Shown: positions 25,397 through 35,320, numbered from the stretch's first letter. The stretch is DNA of 64,000 bases from Rhodobacterales bacterium (GCA_002748285.1 PDSA01000026.1:124001-188000), one strand, 5' to 3'. Notes: a model not told the origin generated them from the letters alone. Program-made: numbers and translations.

Positions 25397-26180
25397 TTTT
25401 CTGATCCGGGCGCTTTTGGCAGGCATCGGGCTGTCTTTGGCGACCGGGCCGCTGGGAGCGTTTGTGGTGTGGCGACGGATGGCCTATTTCGGAGACGCCA
25501 CAGCACACGCCGCGATTTTGGGCGTGGCGCTGGCGCTGGCCACGGCGCTGCCGGTCTATCTGGGCATTCTGATCGTGGCGCTGGCGATGGCGCTGACGGT
25601 GTCGCTGCTGGTGGGCCGGGGCCGGGCAATGGACACGCTGCTGGGGGTGCTGGCGCATTCGGCGCTGGCGATCGGGCTGGTGGCGGTGTCTTTCGTGCAG
25701 GGGGTGCGGGTGGATTTATCGGCATTTTTGTTCGGCGATATTCTGGCGGTGTCGCGCATGGATCTGGCGGTGATCTGGGGCGGAGCGCTACTGATTTTGG
25801 CCGGTCTGATCTGGCGCTGGCCAGCACTATTGACGGCGGCCTTAAGCGAGGATTTGGCCACCGCATCCGGCCTCAACCCAAAGCGCGAACAACTGGTTTT
25901 GACTCTGGCGCTGGCGCTGGTGGTGGCGGTGTCGATCAAAGTGGTGGGGGCGTTGCTGATCGGAGCGATGCTGATCATCCCGGCGGCGGCGGCGCGGGGG
26001 CTGGCACGCACGCCCGAGATGATGGCTGTGATGGCCGCAATCATCGGAATCGTGGCCAGCTTTGGCGGATTATTTGTTTCTTTTCAATGGGATAGCCCGG
26101 CGGGGCCGAGCATTGTGATGCTGTGCTTTGTGCTGTTTTTGCTGGCGCTGGGGGTGTCCAAGGTCAGATCCGGGGGGTGA
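25386..26180 (+). CDS. znuB: Zinc ABC transporter permease
   Basis: A 264-residue ABC-3 family permease with about eight transmembrane helices. It carries WRRMAYFGDATAHAAILGVAL and the conserved SIKVVGALLIGAMLIIPAAAA block. ATG 25386 lies inside the end of znuC (11-nt overlap); the longer open frame from 25311 is rejected. It forms the membrane channel of the ZnuABC importer. Confidence 0.95.
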   Translation: MLDDFLIRALLAGIGLSLATGPLGAFVVWRRMAYFGDATAHAAILGVALALATALPVYLGILIVALAMALTVSLLVGRGRAMDTLLGVLAHSALAIGLVAVSFVQGVRVDLSAFLFGDILAVSRMDLAVIWGGALLILAGLIWRWPALLTAALSEDLATASGLNPKREQLVLTLALALVVAVSIKVVGALLIGAMLIIPAAAARGLARTPEMMAVMAAIIGIVASFGGLFVSFQWDSPAGPSIVMLCFVLFLLALGVSKVRSGG

Positions 26181-26351
26181 TGTCGGTGCGCCTTTACCCT
26201 TTGCTCGCCAAGAGTTCTGCATGGATTCGCCAAGCGACGCACCCCGCAAGGCACGCCCCAAAGGGCTGACGACGAAGCCATCGGCACAGCAGCGACAAAC
26301 GCGCGAAAAGATTTCGCCGCCACCGATCCAGCACATGCCGGGGCAGTGCGG

Positions 26352-26618
26352 CTAATCCGCTTTTTCTGACTCCGCGGCGTCTTGGCCCGCATCCGGGTCC
26401 GGCTGGCCAATGCCCAAGAAGACCGAACGCAAGGGCAACATCCACAGAAAGCCCAGAAAGATGTAAACGAACAGCTCCAGAATGATATGATACCACGCCA
26501 GCACCGGCGGCCGATCAAACAGCGAGATCACATAAAGCGCTACCCCGATATAAATCGGCAGCCCAATGACCAGAACGACCAGCGCCCAACGACGGCGGGC
26601 TTTGTAAGACAGCGCCAT
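26352..26618 (-). CDS. DUF2842 membrane protein
   Basis: An 88-residue protein with two hydrophobic helices: WALVVLVIGLPIYIGVALYVI and WYHIILELFVYIFLGFLWML, plus an acidic C-terminal tail. It fits DUF2842, a small alphaproteobacterial family of unknown role. Its ATG overlaps the purA stop by one base, so the two are probably co-transcribed. The 26181-26351 stretch beyond holds no recognised gene. Confidence 0.85.
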   Translation of the reverse strand: MALSYKARRRWALVVLVIGLPIYIGVALYVISLFDRPPVLAWYHIILELFVYIFLGFLWMLPLRSVFLGIGQPDPDAGQDAAESEKAD

Positions 26619-27910
26619 CAGTCTGCAAACGGGTCTGTGACCAAAATGGTGTCTTCACGCTCGGGCGACGTCGACAGCATTGCCACCGGGCAATCAATCA
26701 GCTCTTCGACCCGGCGCACATATTTGATTGCTTCGGCCGGCAGATCATTCCAGCTGCGGGCACCAACCGTGCTTTCGGACCAGCCCTTCATGGTCTCATA
26801 AACCGGTTTCACCCGGGCCTGTTGATCGGCTGCGGTGGGCAGGTAATCCAGCCGCTTGCCGTCCAGCTCATAGGCCACGCAGATTTTCAGCTCTTCCAAC
26901 CCGTCCAGCACGTCGAGCTTGGTCAGCGCAATGCCGTTCACCCCCGACACCACGCAAGTCTGGCGCACCAGAACCGCGTCAAACCAGCCACAACGGCGCG
27001 CGCGCCCGGTGACGGTGCCTTTTTCGTGACCGACCTCGGCCAGATGCTCGCCGACCTCATCATGCAATTCGCAAGCAAACGGGCCTTCGCCGACCCGGGT
27101 GGTGTAGGATTTGACGATCCCCAGCACGAAATCGATCGCCCCCGGGCCAATCCCGACCCCAGAGGCCGCCATCCCGGCGGTGGTGGTCGATGAGGTCACA
27201 AACGGATAGGTGCCGAAATCAACATCCAGCAGCGAGCCCTGTGCGCCTTCGAACAGAATGCGTTTTCCCGCCTTGCGCTTTTCGTTCAGCACTTTCCAGA
27301 CCGGAGCGGCATAGGGCAGAACTTCAGGCGCGATGTCCAGCAGTTGCTGTTTCAGGGCCACCGGATCAATCGGCTCCAGCCCCAGACCGTTGCGCAGGGC
27401 GTTGTGATGGGTCAGCAGGCGGTCGATGCGCAGCGTCAGCGTGGCTTCGTCGCCCAGATCAGCCACCCGGATCACCCGGCGACCGACCTTATCCTCGTAA
27501 CACGGCCCGATGCCGCGCCCGGTGGTGCCGATTTTGGCAATCGAGGTCTGCCCTTCCCGCGCCCGGTCCAGCTCGCCATGGATTGGCAGGATCAGAGGGG
27601 TGTTTTCGGCGATCATCAGATTGTCGGTGGTGATCTCAACCCCCTGTGCGCCCAGCTTGTCTTTCTCTTTCACAAACGCCCAGGGGTCCAGCACCACGCC
27701 ATTGCCGATCACCGCCAGCTTGCCCTTGCGCAGCAGGCCCGAAGGCAGCACCGACAGCTTGTAAACATTACCGTCGATCACCAGCGTATGGCCGGCATTG
27801 TGGCCGCCCTGAAACCGGGCAATCACATCGGCCCGCTCCGAGAGCCAATCCACGATCTTGCCCTTGCCTTCGTCCCCCCATTGCGCTCCGACAACTACAA
27901 CATTGGCCAT
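26618..27910 (-). CDS. purA: Adenylosuccinate synthase
   Basis: A 430-residue PurA. N-terminal [20 protein letters not shown] holds the P-loop with catalytic Asp and Lys; then [11 protein letters not shown], the [14 protein letters not shown] switch, and [21 protein letters not shown]. It couples GTP to IMP-plus-aspartate ligation on the way to AMP. The ATG at 27910 is used rather than the preceding TTG. Upstream GGGGG acts as ribosome-binding site. Confidence 0.98.
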   Translation of the reverse strand: MANVVVVGAQWGDEGKGKIVDWLSERADVIARFQGGHNAGHTLVIDGNVYKLSVLPSGLLRKGKLAVIGNGVVLDPWAFVKEKDKLGAQGVEITTDNLMIAENTPLILPIHGELDRAREGQTSIAKIGTTGRGIGPCYEDKVGRRVIRVADLGDEATLTLRIDRLLTHHNALRNGLGLEPIDPVALKQQLLDIAPEVLPYAAPVWKVLNEKRKAGKRILFEGAQGSLLDVDFGTYPFVTSSTTTAGMAASGVGIGPGAIDFVLGIVKSYTTRVGEGPFACELHDEVGEHLAEVGHEKGTVTGRARRCGWFDAVLVRQTCVVSGVNGIALTKLDVLDGLEELKICVAYELDGKRLDYLPTAADQQARVKPVYETMKGWSESTVGARSWNDLPAEAIKYVRRVEELIDCPVAMLSTSPEREDTILVTDPFAD

Positions 27911-28148
27911 CAATAATCCCCCGGATAAATCCTGATCTGTGTTTAAACCGTCGCCCTTTTAGCCGCAGCAGCACCGGCAAGAAACCATAAAGTGACGGCC
28001 CGGGGCCAATCCGTGCAAATATCCACAGTTTTTTGCCGCCAATCCATGGTCAAAGCGCAAAATCAGCGGCAAACTTGCAAAGCCGCAGCGGCTGGGGCAT
28101 GGTTTTGAGCAAACAGAGGCGAAACACTCAGACAGGAACGAGGTCACC

Positions 28149-29735
28149 ATGCAGTTCTCAGCGAAATATATCACAGCCGGGCTGATCGCCATGGCCACCA
28201 GTGCCACCGCCTATGAAGCTGATCCGGCCCCCAGCCTGCTGGAGCTGTTTTCGCCCGATAAAATCTCAACCGTGGTCGCTCACAGCCTGATCGCTGCACT
28301 GCGCACGCAGGTTGAGATGCGCTATGATTACCTGTCGAGCAGTGTGATGCAGGGCGGGGTCTCGATCACCGGGTTACAGATGCGCCCCAGACTGCCCTAT
28401 GACACCCGGCATCTGTGCGTGATCAAGGTGGACCGCGCCACGCTTTCTTCTGCTTTGCCCGAGGTTTTGCAGACCCGGCACAACACCCGCCTGACCCTGA
28501 CCGGGCTGCATCTGCCCGCCAGCTGCGTGCCCTCCGAAGCCGCGCAGACGATGCGCACCGCCGGGCTAGACGACGTGCAGCTGGATTATGCCAATATCCG
28601 TTTTTCTTACACCTATGGCAGCGGCGAGATCAGCAGCGATATGTCTCTGGCGATCAATGATTTTGCCCATCTCGATCTGGGGGTGACCGCCACCATGGTG
28701 CCCACCCATCGCAACTTTTACAGCGATGACCCCGATCTGCGCTTTACCCGGCTGGTGGCCACGCTGAAGGATAATGGCGGCTGGGCGCGGGTGCAAAAAC
28801 TGTTGCCCCCCAAGATGCAAGACCCCAAAACCATCCGCCAGATTGTGCATCAGGGGCTGAGCGAAGAGCTGGTGGACAAGCACGACCCCTTGCTGCAAGC
28901 TCCGCAGCGCAAGTTCATAAATGAACTGGCGGATCAGGTCGAAGCCTTTACCACCAAGCCCGGCGAAATCACCATTGAGGCGGTTCTACCCCCCGAAGGC
29001 GTGCAAATCGACCCCAACCGATTTTGGCCCAACATGCTGATCACCACATTCGGCTTGACCGCCCGCAGCGCGCCTCTGGCCCGCACCCGGCTGATTGACA
29101 ATGAGCTGGTCAATCAGCTGTCCACGCCGGATCAGGTCGACGCCCCGACGCGGCTGAAACTGGCCCAGGCGCTACTGGCCGGGATCGGTGTGCCCCAAGC
29201 CCCCGCCATGGTGCCGGAACTGTTGGAGCCCCTGCTGGACGACATCACGCACCGCCCACAGGCCGCGGCGCTGATCGCCCGCTCTTTGCAGGACACCAAC
29301 CCGGAAGAAGCCTACCCCTATGCTCTGATGGCCGGCGCGGGCAAAGCGACCATGGCCGGTCTGTCGCTGGACCGGATCGAATCCATGCTGACCACCGGCA
29401 AGGTTATGAAACTGCAAGAAGGCTATAAACGCCCGCCCCTGACCGAGGATTTGCCCTCGGGCAACGACCCTCGCGCTTTGCGAGACAAATCGCTGGCCTA
29501 TTTCACCGGACTGGGTGCGCCGCGCTCTTACGCGCGGGCTTATTATTTCGCCCTGCTGGCGCAGGCGGCGGGCGATGTCGGGGCTGCGGGCCTGTTGGAT
29601 GACATCAAGGCCCGCTTTGCCGGACGGGGCGAGAAGGTGCGCAAAAACTGGACCAAACTGCACCGCAAAATTGAGGGCCAAGCGCTGGAAGATTGGTTCG
29701 AGCTGAAGCTGGCCGAAAGATACCAGCAGCCTTAG
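28149..29735 (+). CDS. Exported protein of unknown function with Sel1-like C-terminus
   Basis: A 528-residue protein with a signal peptide (residues 1-21, ending ATSATA before YEAD). Residues about 60-330 form a beta-rich domain with no motif I recognise. The C-terminal third is helical and contains a Sel1/TPR-like unit (YFTGLGAPRSYARAYYFALL, then AAGDVGAAGLL). GGAACGAGG lies upstream of the ATG. It stands alone between purA (divergent) and secG. No function can be assigned; periplasmic location is inferred. Confidence 0.8.
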   Translation: MQFSAKYITAGLIAMATSATAYEADPAPSLLELFSPDKISTVVAHSLIAALRTQVEMRYDYLSSSVMQGGVSITGLQMRPRLPYDTRHLCVIKVDRATLSSALPEVLQTRHNTRLTLTGLHLPASCVPSEAAQTMRTAGLDDVQLDYANIRFSYTYGSGEISSDMSLAINDFAHLDLGVTATMVPTHRNFYSDDPDLRFTRLVATLKDNGGWARVQKLLPPKMQDPKTIRQIVHQGLSEELVDKHDPLLQAPQRKFINELADQVEAFTTKPGEITIEAVLPPEGVQIDPNRFWPNMLITTFGLTARSAPLARTRLIDNELVNQLSTPDQVDAPTRLKLAQALLAGIGVPQAPAMVPELLEPLLDDITHRPQAAALIARSLQDTNPEEAYPYALMAGAGKATMAGLSLDRIESMLTTGKVMKLQEGYKRPPLTEDLPSGNDPRALRDKSLAYFTGLGAPRSYARAYYFALLAQAAGDVGAAGLLDDIKARFAGRGEKVRKNWTKLHRKIEGQALEDWFELKLAERYQQP

Positions 29736-29878
29736 ACCCTAAGCGCAACACAGCAACGAAACCCCGCATTTGCCGCTTTCGGCTTGCGGGGGGCTTGCGG
29801 CCCGGCTAAATCATCCCTAAATAACCCCAAACCCGTGTGGTTCAGACCGCGCCCGCTCAACCAAAATGGATTGCCCTT

Positions 29879-30262
29879 ATGGAAAACGTCATCCTTGTCA
29901 TCCACCTTCTTCTGGCCCTTGGCCTGATTGGCGTCGTGCTGTTGCAACGCAGCGAAGGCGGAGGTCTGGGCATGGGCGGCGGCGGTGGCGGCGGGGCCAT
30001 CAGCGGACGGGCGGCGGCCTCGGCCCTGAGCAAGCTGACCTGGATTCTGGCCATCGCCTTTATCATCACCTCGATCATCATGACGATCATCGCGGCGCAA
30101 AATGCGGCTGGCTCCAGCGTGCTGGACCGTCTGGGCGTGGACAGTAGCGCCGAAGAGAGCGCACCGGTTACCCCGGACGCCGAAGATTTGTTGCCACCCG
30201 GTCAGGATGCCACAGACATCACGCCTCCGGCCAGTGACATCACCCCGCCTCCGGCGAACTAG
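29879..30262 (+). CDS. secG: Preprotein translocase subunit SecG
   Basis: A 127-residue SecG: two transmembrane helices (about residues 3-21 and 56-76) separated by the glycine-rich loop LQRSEGGGLGMGGGGGGGA, followed by an acidic, Pro-rich tail. It stimulates SecYEG channel activity. ATG 29879 (MENVILVIHLLLAL) is chosen over the longer frame from 29837. It precedes pyrG, with a terminator between. Confidence 0.95.
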   Translation: MENVILVIHLLLALGLIGVVLLQRSEGGGLGMGGGGGGGAISGRAAASALSKLTWILAIAFIITSIIMTIIAAQNAAGSSVLDRLGVDSSAEESAPVTPDAEDLLPPGQDATDITPPASDITPPPAN

Positions 30263-30309
30263 GTCGAGCCACGCGGACCAAATAAGCCTTTGTATTTCAA
30301 GCTGTTGCG

Positions 30310-30332
30310 CTTGCCCTGACTTGCGGGGCAAG
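30310..30332 (+). other. Hairpin downstream of secG
   Basis: CTTGCCC (30310-30316) pairs with GGGCAAG (30326-30332), 47 nt after the secG stop. There is no T-run, so it is more likely an mRNA-stabilising stem than a terminator. Confidence 0.35.
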
Positions 30333-30438
30333 CACCTCCATGACCTGAAGCCTGCGAACACGCCGGACACACCATGGATAGATTCTGCAGTTTTTCCTGC
30401 AACAGCATGTTGTGCCATATTGCTTAATCCTTGCGAAT

Positions 30439-30475
30439 CCGCTACAGATCAAATCCCGTGATGTAGCGGTTTTTT
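30439..30475 (+). terminator. Rho-independent terminator between secG and pyrG
   Basis: CCGCTACA (30439-30446) pairs exactly with TGTAGCGG (30462-30469), followed by six T. It lies only 44 nt before the pyrG start, so it could be a secG terminator or, since pyrG is often regulated in its leader, an attenuator. Confidence 0.75.
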
Positions 30476-30519
30476 GCGCCGTTTATTGCCAGATCATTAA
30501 CAAAATATCACGGGGGCGA

Positions 30520-32166
30520 TTGCCATATGGGTTCATTTTCATTACAGGCGGCGTGGTTTCATCCCTGGGCAAAGGGTTGTCCTCGGCGGCATTGGGCGCT
30601 TTGCTGCAAGCGCGGGGCTATTCAGTACGGCTGCGCAAACTCGACCCCTATCTGAATGTCGACCCCGGCACCATGTCCCCCTTTGAACATGGCGAAGTGT
30701 TTGTCACCGATGACGGCGCCGAAACCGATCTGGATCTGGGGCATTATGAACGCTTTACCGGGGTCTCGGCCCGGCAGACCGATTCGATTTCCTCGGGCCG
30801 GATCTATTCCGATGTGCTGGAAAAGGAACGCCGCGGCGATTATCTGGGAAAAACCATTCAGGTGATTCCGCATGTGACCAATGAGATCAAGGATTTCATC
30901 GCAATCGGCGAGGATGAGGTTGATTTCATGCTCTGCGAAATCGGCGGCACGGTCGGCGACATCGAAGCGCTGCCGTTTTTCGAAGCCATCCGCCAGTTTT
31001 CTCAGGACAAACCCGCCGGCCAATGCATTTTCATGCATCTGACCCTGATCCCATATCTGAATGCGGCAGGCGAGCTAAAAACCAAGCCGACTCAGCACAG
31101 CGTCAAAGAGCTGCGCTCGATCGGCATCGCGCCCGAAGTGCTGGTGTGCCGCTCGGAACATCCAATTCCTGATAAAGAACGCGCCAAGATCGGGCTGTTC
31201 TGCAATGTGCGCCCGGAAAATGTGATCGCGGCGTATGATCTGAACTCGATCTATGAGGCTCCGATTGCCTATCACCGCGAGGGGCTGGATGATGCGGTGC
31301 TGAACGCCTTTGGCATCACCGATGCCCCCGCCCCGGATATGTCGCGCTGGGAGGATGTGGCCGATCGCATTTTCAATCCCGAAGGCGAGGTCAAGGTGGC
31401 GATTGTTGGCAAATACACCCAGCTCGGCGATGCCTATAAATCCATCGCCGAGGCTCTGACCCATGGCGGCATGGCCAACCGGGTCAAGGTGAAAATCGAA
31501 TGGGTTGAGGCCGAGATTTTCGACACCGAAGACCCCAGCGCCCATCTTCAGGGCTTTCACGCCATTTTGGTGCCCGGCGGCTTTGGCGAGCGCGGCACAG
31601 AGGGCAAGATCAAGGCGGCCGAGTTCGCCCGCACCCATAAAATCCCCTATCTGGGCATCTGTCTGGGGATGCAGCTGGCGGTGGTCGAAGCGGCGCGCAA
31701 TCTGGCTGGTCTGACCAATGCCGGCAGCGAAGAATTTGACCACGAGGCCGGCGAAACCCGTTTCACCCCCGTGGTGTACCACCTGAAAGAATGGGTGCAG
31801 GGCAACCACACTGCCAAGCGCAAAGTCGATGATAACAAAGGCGGCACCATGCGGCTGGGGGCTTATACGGCCGAATTGCAGCCGGGCTCGAAAGTGGCCG
31901 AAATCTATGGCAGCACCACGATCGAAGAGCGCCACCGCCATCGTTACGAGGTCGACACCAAATACCGCGAACAGCTCGAAGCCACGGGGTTGCGTTTTTC
32001 CGGCATGTCCCCGGATGGACGCCTGCCCGAGACCATCGAATGGCCGGATCATCCGTGGTTCATCGGTGTGCAGTTCCACCCCGAGCTGAAATCCAAACCC
32101 TTTGACCCGCACCCGCTGTTTGCCAGTTTCGTCAAGGCTGCTATGGTCAATTCGCGGCTGGTTTAG
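30520..32166 (+). CDS. pyrG: CTP synthase
   Basis: A 548-residue PyrG. The synthase domain begins [20 protein letters not shown] and contains [20 protein letters not shown]; the glutaminase domain has the Cys elbow [12 protein letters not shown] (about residue 382) and the His-Glu end [18 protein letters not shown]. It makes CTP from UTP with glutamine. Start: the only sensible in-frame initiation is TTG 30520 after CGGGGGCG, which gives the normal length; the nearby ATG (30527) is out of frame. The longer frame from 30412 crosses the terminator. Confidence 0.97.
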   Translation: MPYGFIFITGGVVSSLGKGLSSAALGALLQARGYSVRLRKLDPYLNVDPGTMSPFEHGEVFVTDDGAETDLDLGHYERFTGVSARQTDSISSGRIYSDVLEKERRGDYLGKTIQVIPHVTNEIKDFIAIGEDEVDFMLCEIGGTVGDIEALPFFEAIRQFSQDKPAGQCIFMHLTLIPYLNAAGELKTKPTQHSVKELRSIGIAPEVLVCRSEHPIPDKERAKIGLFCNVRPENVIAAYDLNSIYEAPIAYHREGLDDAVLNAFGITDAPAPDMSRWEDVADRIFNPEGEVKVAIVGKYTQLGDAYKSIAEALTHGGMANRVKVKIEWVEAEIFDTEDPSAHLQGFHAILVPGGFGERGTEGKIKAAEFARTHKIPYLGICLGMQLAVVEAARNLAGLTNAGSEEFDHEAGETRFTPVVYHLKEWVQGNHTAKRKVDDNKGGTMRLGAYTAELQPGSKVAEIYGSTTIEERHRHRYEVDTKYREQLEATGLRFSGMSPDGRLPETIEWPDHPWFIGVQFHPELKSKPFDPHPLFASFVKAAMVNSRLV

Positions 32167-32190
32167 CCGGGTTATCAGGGGGGGGCGGAT

Positions 32191-32499
32191 ATGGCCAAAG
32201 CCTATTGGATCGGACAGATTTCTGTGCAGGATGCGGCGGGGTATGAGGCCTATCGTCAGGCCAACGCCGCCGCCTTTGACAAATACGGCGCGAAATTTCT
32301 GGTGCGCGGCGGGGCGCAAACCGTTGCCGAAGGTCAGGCCAATCCGCGCAGTGTGGTGATCGAGTTTGCCGATCTGCAAACCGCGCTGGCCTGCTATCAC
32401 AGCCCCGAATATCAGGCCGCCAAAGCCTTGCGCGACCCGGTCAGCCACGGCAATTTGGTGATTGTCGAAGGCTATGAGGAGGCCGCCGATGTTTGCTGA
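32191..32499 (+). CDS. DUF1330 domain protein
   Basis: A 102-residue ferredoxin-like dimeric alpha/beta-barrel protein of the DUF1330 family: KAYWIGQISVQDAAGYEAYR, GAKFLVRGG, SVVIEFADLQTALACYHSPE and YQAAKALRD. Function is unknown. It starts 24 nt after pyrG and overlaps the TerB-like gene by 11 nt. Confidence 0.9.
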   Translation: MAKAYWIGQISVQDAAGYEAYRQANAAAFDKYGAKFLVRGGAQTVAEGQANPRSVVIEFADLQTALACYHSPEYQAAKALRDPVSHGNLVIVEGYEEAADVC

Positions 32500-32929
32500 T
32501 TTCCTGAAAAACCTGATCGCGCCCGACCCGGACCCGCTGGCCGAAATGGACGCCCGGCTGGCCTTTGGCGCGCTTTTGGTGCGGGTGGCCAAATCGGACG
32601 AGCATTATGACGATCTGGAAGCCGTACGTATCGAACAACTGCTGGGCAGGCGCTATGGCCTGAATTCCGCCGAGGCCGGCCAGCTACGCCACCAATGCGA
32701 AGCGCTGGAATTTGAGGCCCCCGACACGGTGCGTTTCACCCGCGCCATCAAGGACTGCACCGCGCTGGAGGACCGGATCGGGGTGATGGAAGATCTGTGG
32801 TCGGTGGTGCTGGCCGATGGGGTGCGCGATGCGGGCGAAAACGCGCTGCTGCGCCTGCTGGCCAATCTGCTGGGCATCAGTGACGTGCAGAGCGCTCAAG
32901 CCCGACAAACCGCTCAGAGCCAGCAATAG
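32489..32929 (+). CDS. TerB-family tellurite-resistance-like protein
   Basis: A 146-residue all-helical protein: a repeat of acidic metal-binding-like helices with LLVRVAKSDEHYDDLEAVRIEQ and VVLADGVRDAGENALLRLL. This matches the TerB-like fold. AGGAGG lies directly upstream of ATG 32489, inside the end of the DUF1330 gene. There are no other ter genes nearby, so a tellurite role is unsupported. Confidence 0.85.
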   Translation: MFADFLKNLIAPDPDPLAEMDARLAFGALLVRVAKSDEHYDDLEAVRIEQLLGRRYGLNSAEAGQLRHQCEALEFEAPDTVRFTRAIKDCTALEDRIGVMEDLWSVVLADGVRDAGENALLRLLANLLGISDVQSAQARQTAQSQQ

Positions 32930-33050
32930 CCACAGCAACGAATCCGCCGAATCCGGACCTGACCGGGTTGGGGGCATGGATTGTGCTGTTCCCCAACACC
33001 CAGCCCTCTTTCTGTTCCACAACTCTGTGCTGATGTTGTTTTCCGGCTGA

Positions 33051-33269
33051 CCGGCCTGGCGGCAAAAGGGCGATGCGCTCTACGATGCCAGCCCCGGTGC
33101 CGATCAGGTGTTGCCCCCCGTCTTGCATTATCCGATTCTGGCGGGTTCTTTTATGACCTTGACGATGCTGGTGATCACGGCATACGGTCTGATCAACAAA
33201 CGCCTGAACCGGCCTTTACCGCAGGAAAAAGACCGTAAACTCAGGGTCAGGCCACAAATCATTCGTTAA
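33051..33269 (+). pseudogene. C-terminal membrane-protein fragment upstream of the GS operon
   Basis: After an in-frame TGA at 33048-33050 the frame stays open for 72 codons: a polar stretch (GDALYDASPGADQVLPP), one hydrophobic helix (FMTLTMLVITAYGLINKRL), and a basic tail. It looks like the end of a membrane protein whose front half is gone; an ATG at 33153 could yield only a 38-residue peptide. The rest of the 32930-33277 gap has a small GTTGGGG/CCCCAAC hairpin (about 32969-33000) and nothing more. Confidence 0.35.
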
Positions 33270-33277
33270 GGTGCCCC

Positions 33278-34591
33278 ATGAGCAAAACCGCACAGACCAT
33301 TCGCGTTGCCACTGCTGATCTGAACGGGGTGATGCGCGGCAAACGCGTGCCGCTATCTTATGCCAAAAAGCTGGATAAGGGCGCGGTGCGGCTGCCGCTT
33401 TCGGTGCTGAATGTGGATATTCTGGGCCGCGATATTGCCGGCAACCCGCTGGTGTTTGACTCCGGCGATGCCGATGGCATTTTGCTGCCCACCGGGCGCG
33501 GGCCGGTGCCGATGCCGTGGCTGCAAAACCCCAGCCAGCTTTACCCGATGGCGCTGCACCATGAAGATGGCAGCCCGTTTATGGGCGACCCCCGCCACGC
33601 CCTGCAACATGTGCTGGATGGCTATGCCGAACGCGGCTGGCACGTGGTTGCGGCAACCGAGCTGGAATTCTATCTGGTCGATGACAGCAATGGCCAGCTG
33701 GCCCCGGCCAGATCGCCGCTGAACGGCAAAACCATCGACCGCCCGGCGGTTCTGGGGCTGGACGCGCTGGACGCCTTTGATGATTTCTTTAGCGAGCTTT
33801 ATCAGGCCTGCGAAGATATGGACATCCCGGCGCAGGCTTCGATTTCCGAAGGTGGTGCCGGCCAGTTCGAGATCAACCTCAACCACGTCCCGGCCATGAA
33901 AGCCGCCGATGATGCCTGGCTGTTCAAAAAACTGGTGCGCGGTCTGGCCCGCAAACACGGCATGACGGCCACCTTTATGGCCAAACCCTTTGTCGATGAT
34001 GCGGGCAGCGGGCTGCATGTGCATTTTTCGGTGATTGACGCGGCGGGCAACAACATCTTTGACAATGGCAGCGAAAGCGGCAGCAAGCTTTTGCACCACG
34101 CCATTGCCGGCTGCCTTGAGGCCATGACCCCCAGCACGCTGCTCTTTGCCCCGCACGCCAATTCCTATCAGCGCATCGTCCCCGATGCCCACGCCCCGAC
34201 CAAAATCTGCTGGGCGTATGAAAACCGCACCGCCGCCCTGCGCGTCCCCGGCGGAGACCCAAAGGCCCGGCGCATCGAACACCGCGTGGCCGGGGGCGAC
34301 ATCAACCCTTATCTGATGCTTTCTGCGGTGCTGGGAGCGGCGCTGAACGGCATCGAAGACGGCCACATGCCCGCCCCCGCGATTGAGGGCAATGCCTATA
34401 CGCAAAAACTGCCCCAGCTGCCCAGCGACTGGTCCAAGGCGATCGAGCTGTTCGGAACCTCGGATCCGATCCGCCGTTTTCTGCCCGATCAGCTGATCCG
34501 CAATCTGGTGCTGACCAAGCGCCACGAGCTCAAGAAAATCGGCAAGCTGAACTACACCGCGCAAAGCGCAATTTATCTGGAATCGGTTTAG
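33278..34591 (+). CDS. Glutamine synthetase family protein (gamma-glutamylamine ligase-like), first copy
   Basis: A 437-residue GS-fold protein. The N-terminal beta-grasp part includes ATADLNGVMRGKRVPLSYA; catalytic motifs are ATELEFYLVDD, GGAGQFEINLNHV, FMAKPFVDDAGSGLHVHFS and ENRTAALRVPGG. The absence of the usual adenylylation NLYDLP-type Tyr loop and the operon context point to a ligase acting on an amine (PuuA/GlnT-like) instead of ammonia. It heads the operon. Confidence 0.88.
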   Translation: MSKTAQTIRVATADLNGVMRGKRVPLSYAKKLDKGAVRLPLSVLNVDILGRDIAGNPLVFDSGDADGILLPTGRGPVPMPWLQNPSQLYPMALHHEDGSPFMGDPRHALQHVLDGYAERGWHVVAATELEFYLVDDSNGQLAPARSPLNGKTIDRPAVLGLDALDAFDDFFSELYQACEDMDIPAQASISEGGAGQFEINLNHVPAMKAADDAWLFKKLVRGLARKHGMTATFMAKPFVDDAGSGLHVHFSVIDAAGNNIFDNGSESGSKLLHHAIAGCLEAMTPSTLLFAPHANSYQRIVPDAHAPTKICWAYENRTAALRVPGGDPKARRIEHRVAGGDINPYLMLSAVLGAALNGIEDGHMPAPAIEGNAYTQKLPQLPSDWSKAIELFGTSDPIRRFLPDQLIRNLVLTKRHELKKIGKLNYTAQSAIYLESV

Positions 34592-34627
34592 GCACGGCAC
34601 ATTGGAATAACGAAACAACGGTGAGAT

Positions 34628-35317
34628 ATGAAAATCGGAATACTCGTTTGCGGCCATGCCATCGAAGAAGTCGCCCAAACCAAGGGCGATTACGACAGAT
34701 GGTTTGAAGAACTGCTGGCCGGGCATGGCTTTGACTTTGCCACTTATAACGTGGTCGATATGGAGTTTCCGGCCAGCATTCACGATGCCGATGGCTGGCT
34801 GCTGAGCGGCTCGCGCCATGGCGCTTACGAAGATCACCCCTTCATCCCGCCGCTGGAAGATTTCGTGCGTCAGGCTTATCAGGCAAAAATCCCGATGGTC
34901 GGCATTTGCTTTGGCCACCAGCTGATCGCGCAGGCTCTGGGCGGGCGGGTTGAGAAATATCACGGCGGCTGGGCGATTGGCCGCCAGGAATACCAGTTCA
35001 AAGATCAAGGCACCGTCGCCTTGAACGCTTGGCATCAGGATCAAGTGGTGGCCCTGCCCAAGGATGCGCAGGTGATTGCCCGCAATGATTTCTGTGAAAA
35101 TGCCGCTCTGATCTATCAGGATTGCATCCTGACCGTGCAGCCGCATCCCGAATTTTCCAACGATGTCATCCGCGACTATATCCCCCTGCGCCGCCCGCTA
35201 TTAGGGGATAATGAGGCGCTGATCGAACGCGCTCTGGAGCAGACCAGCCAGCCCAATGACTCGCGCCTGCTGGCCGATCAGATCGCCGCATTTTTCAAAC
35301 AACCACGCAAAAGGTGA
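34628..35317 (+). CDS. Class I glutamine amidotransferase-like hydrolase
   Basis: A 229-residue GATase. Catalytic Cys94 lies in VGICFGHQLIAQALGG, with His and Glu in VQPHPEFSND (about 177-179). It resembles the GMP-synthase-type amidotransferase subfamily rather than classic PuuD, but its place between two GS-like genes and an amine oxidase suggests the gamma-glutamyl hydrolysis step. AGATATG supplies a weak ribosome-binding site. It is 3 nt from the next gene. Confidence 0.88.
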   Translation: MKIGILVCGHAIEEVAQTKGDYDRWFEELLAGHGFDFATYNVVDMEFPASIHDADGWLLSGSRHGAYEDHPFIPPLEDFVRQAYQAKIPMVGICFGHQLIAQALGGRVEKYHGGWAIGRQEYQFKDQGTVALNAWHQDQVVALPKDAQVIARNDFCENAALIYQDCILTVQPHPEFSNDVIRDYIPLRRPLLGDNEALIERALEQTSQPNDSRLLADQIAAFFKQPRKR

Positions 35318-35320
35318 CCC

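Noticed and set aside
30380..30470. Possible tRNA between secG and pyrG, as in some bacteria
   Set aside because: A GCGAATCC-like T-loop is present by chance, but no acceptor stem or anticodon arm can be formed; the sequence is the terminator stem.
30412..30519. Longer pyrG reading frame starting at 30412
   Set aside because: It would translate through the terminator stem and gives an N-terminal extension foreign to the family.
33353..35146. A 597-codon minus-strand frame opposite the first GS-like gene and amidotransferase
   Set aside because: Antisense shadow without domain motifs; the plus-strand genes have clear active-site motifs.
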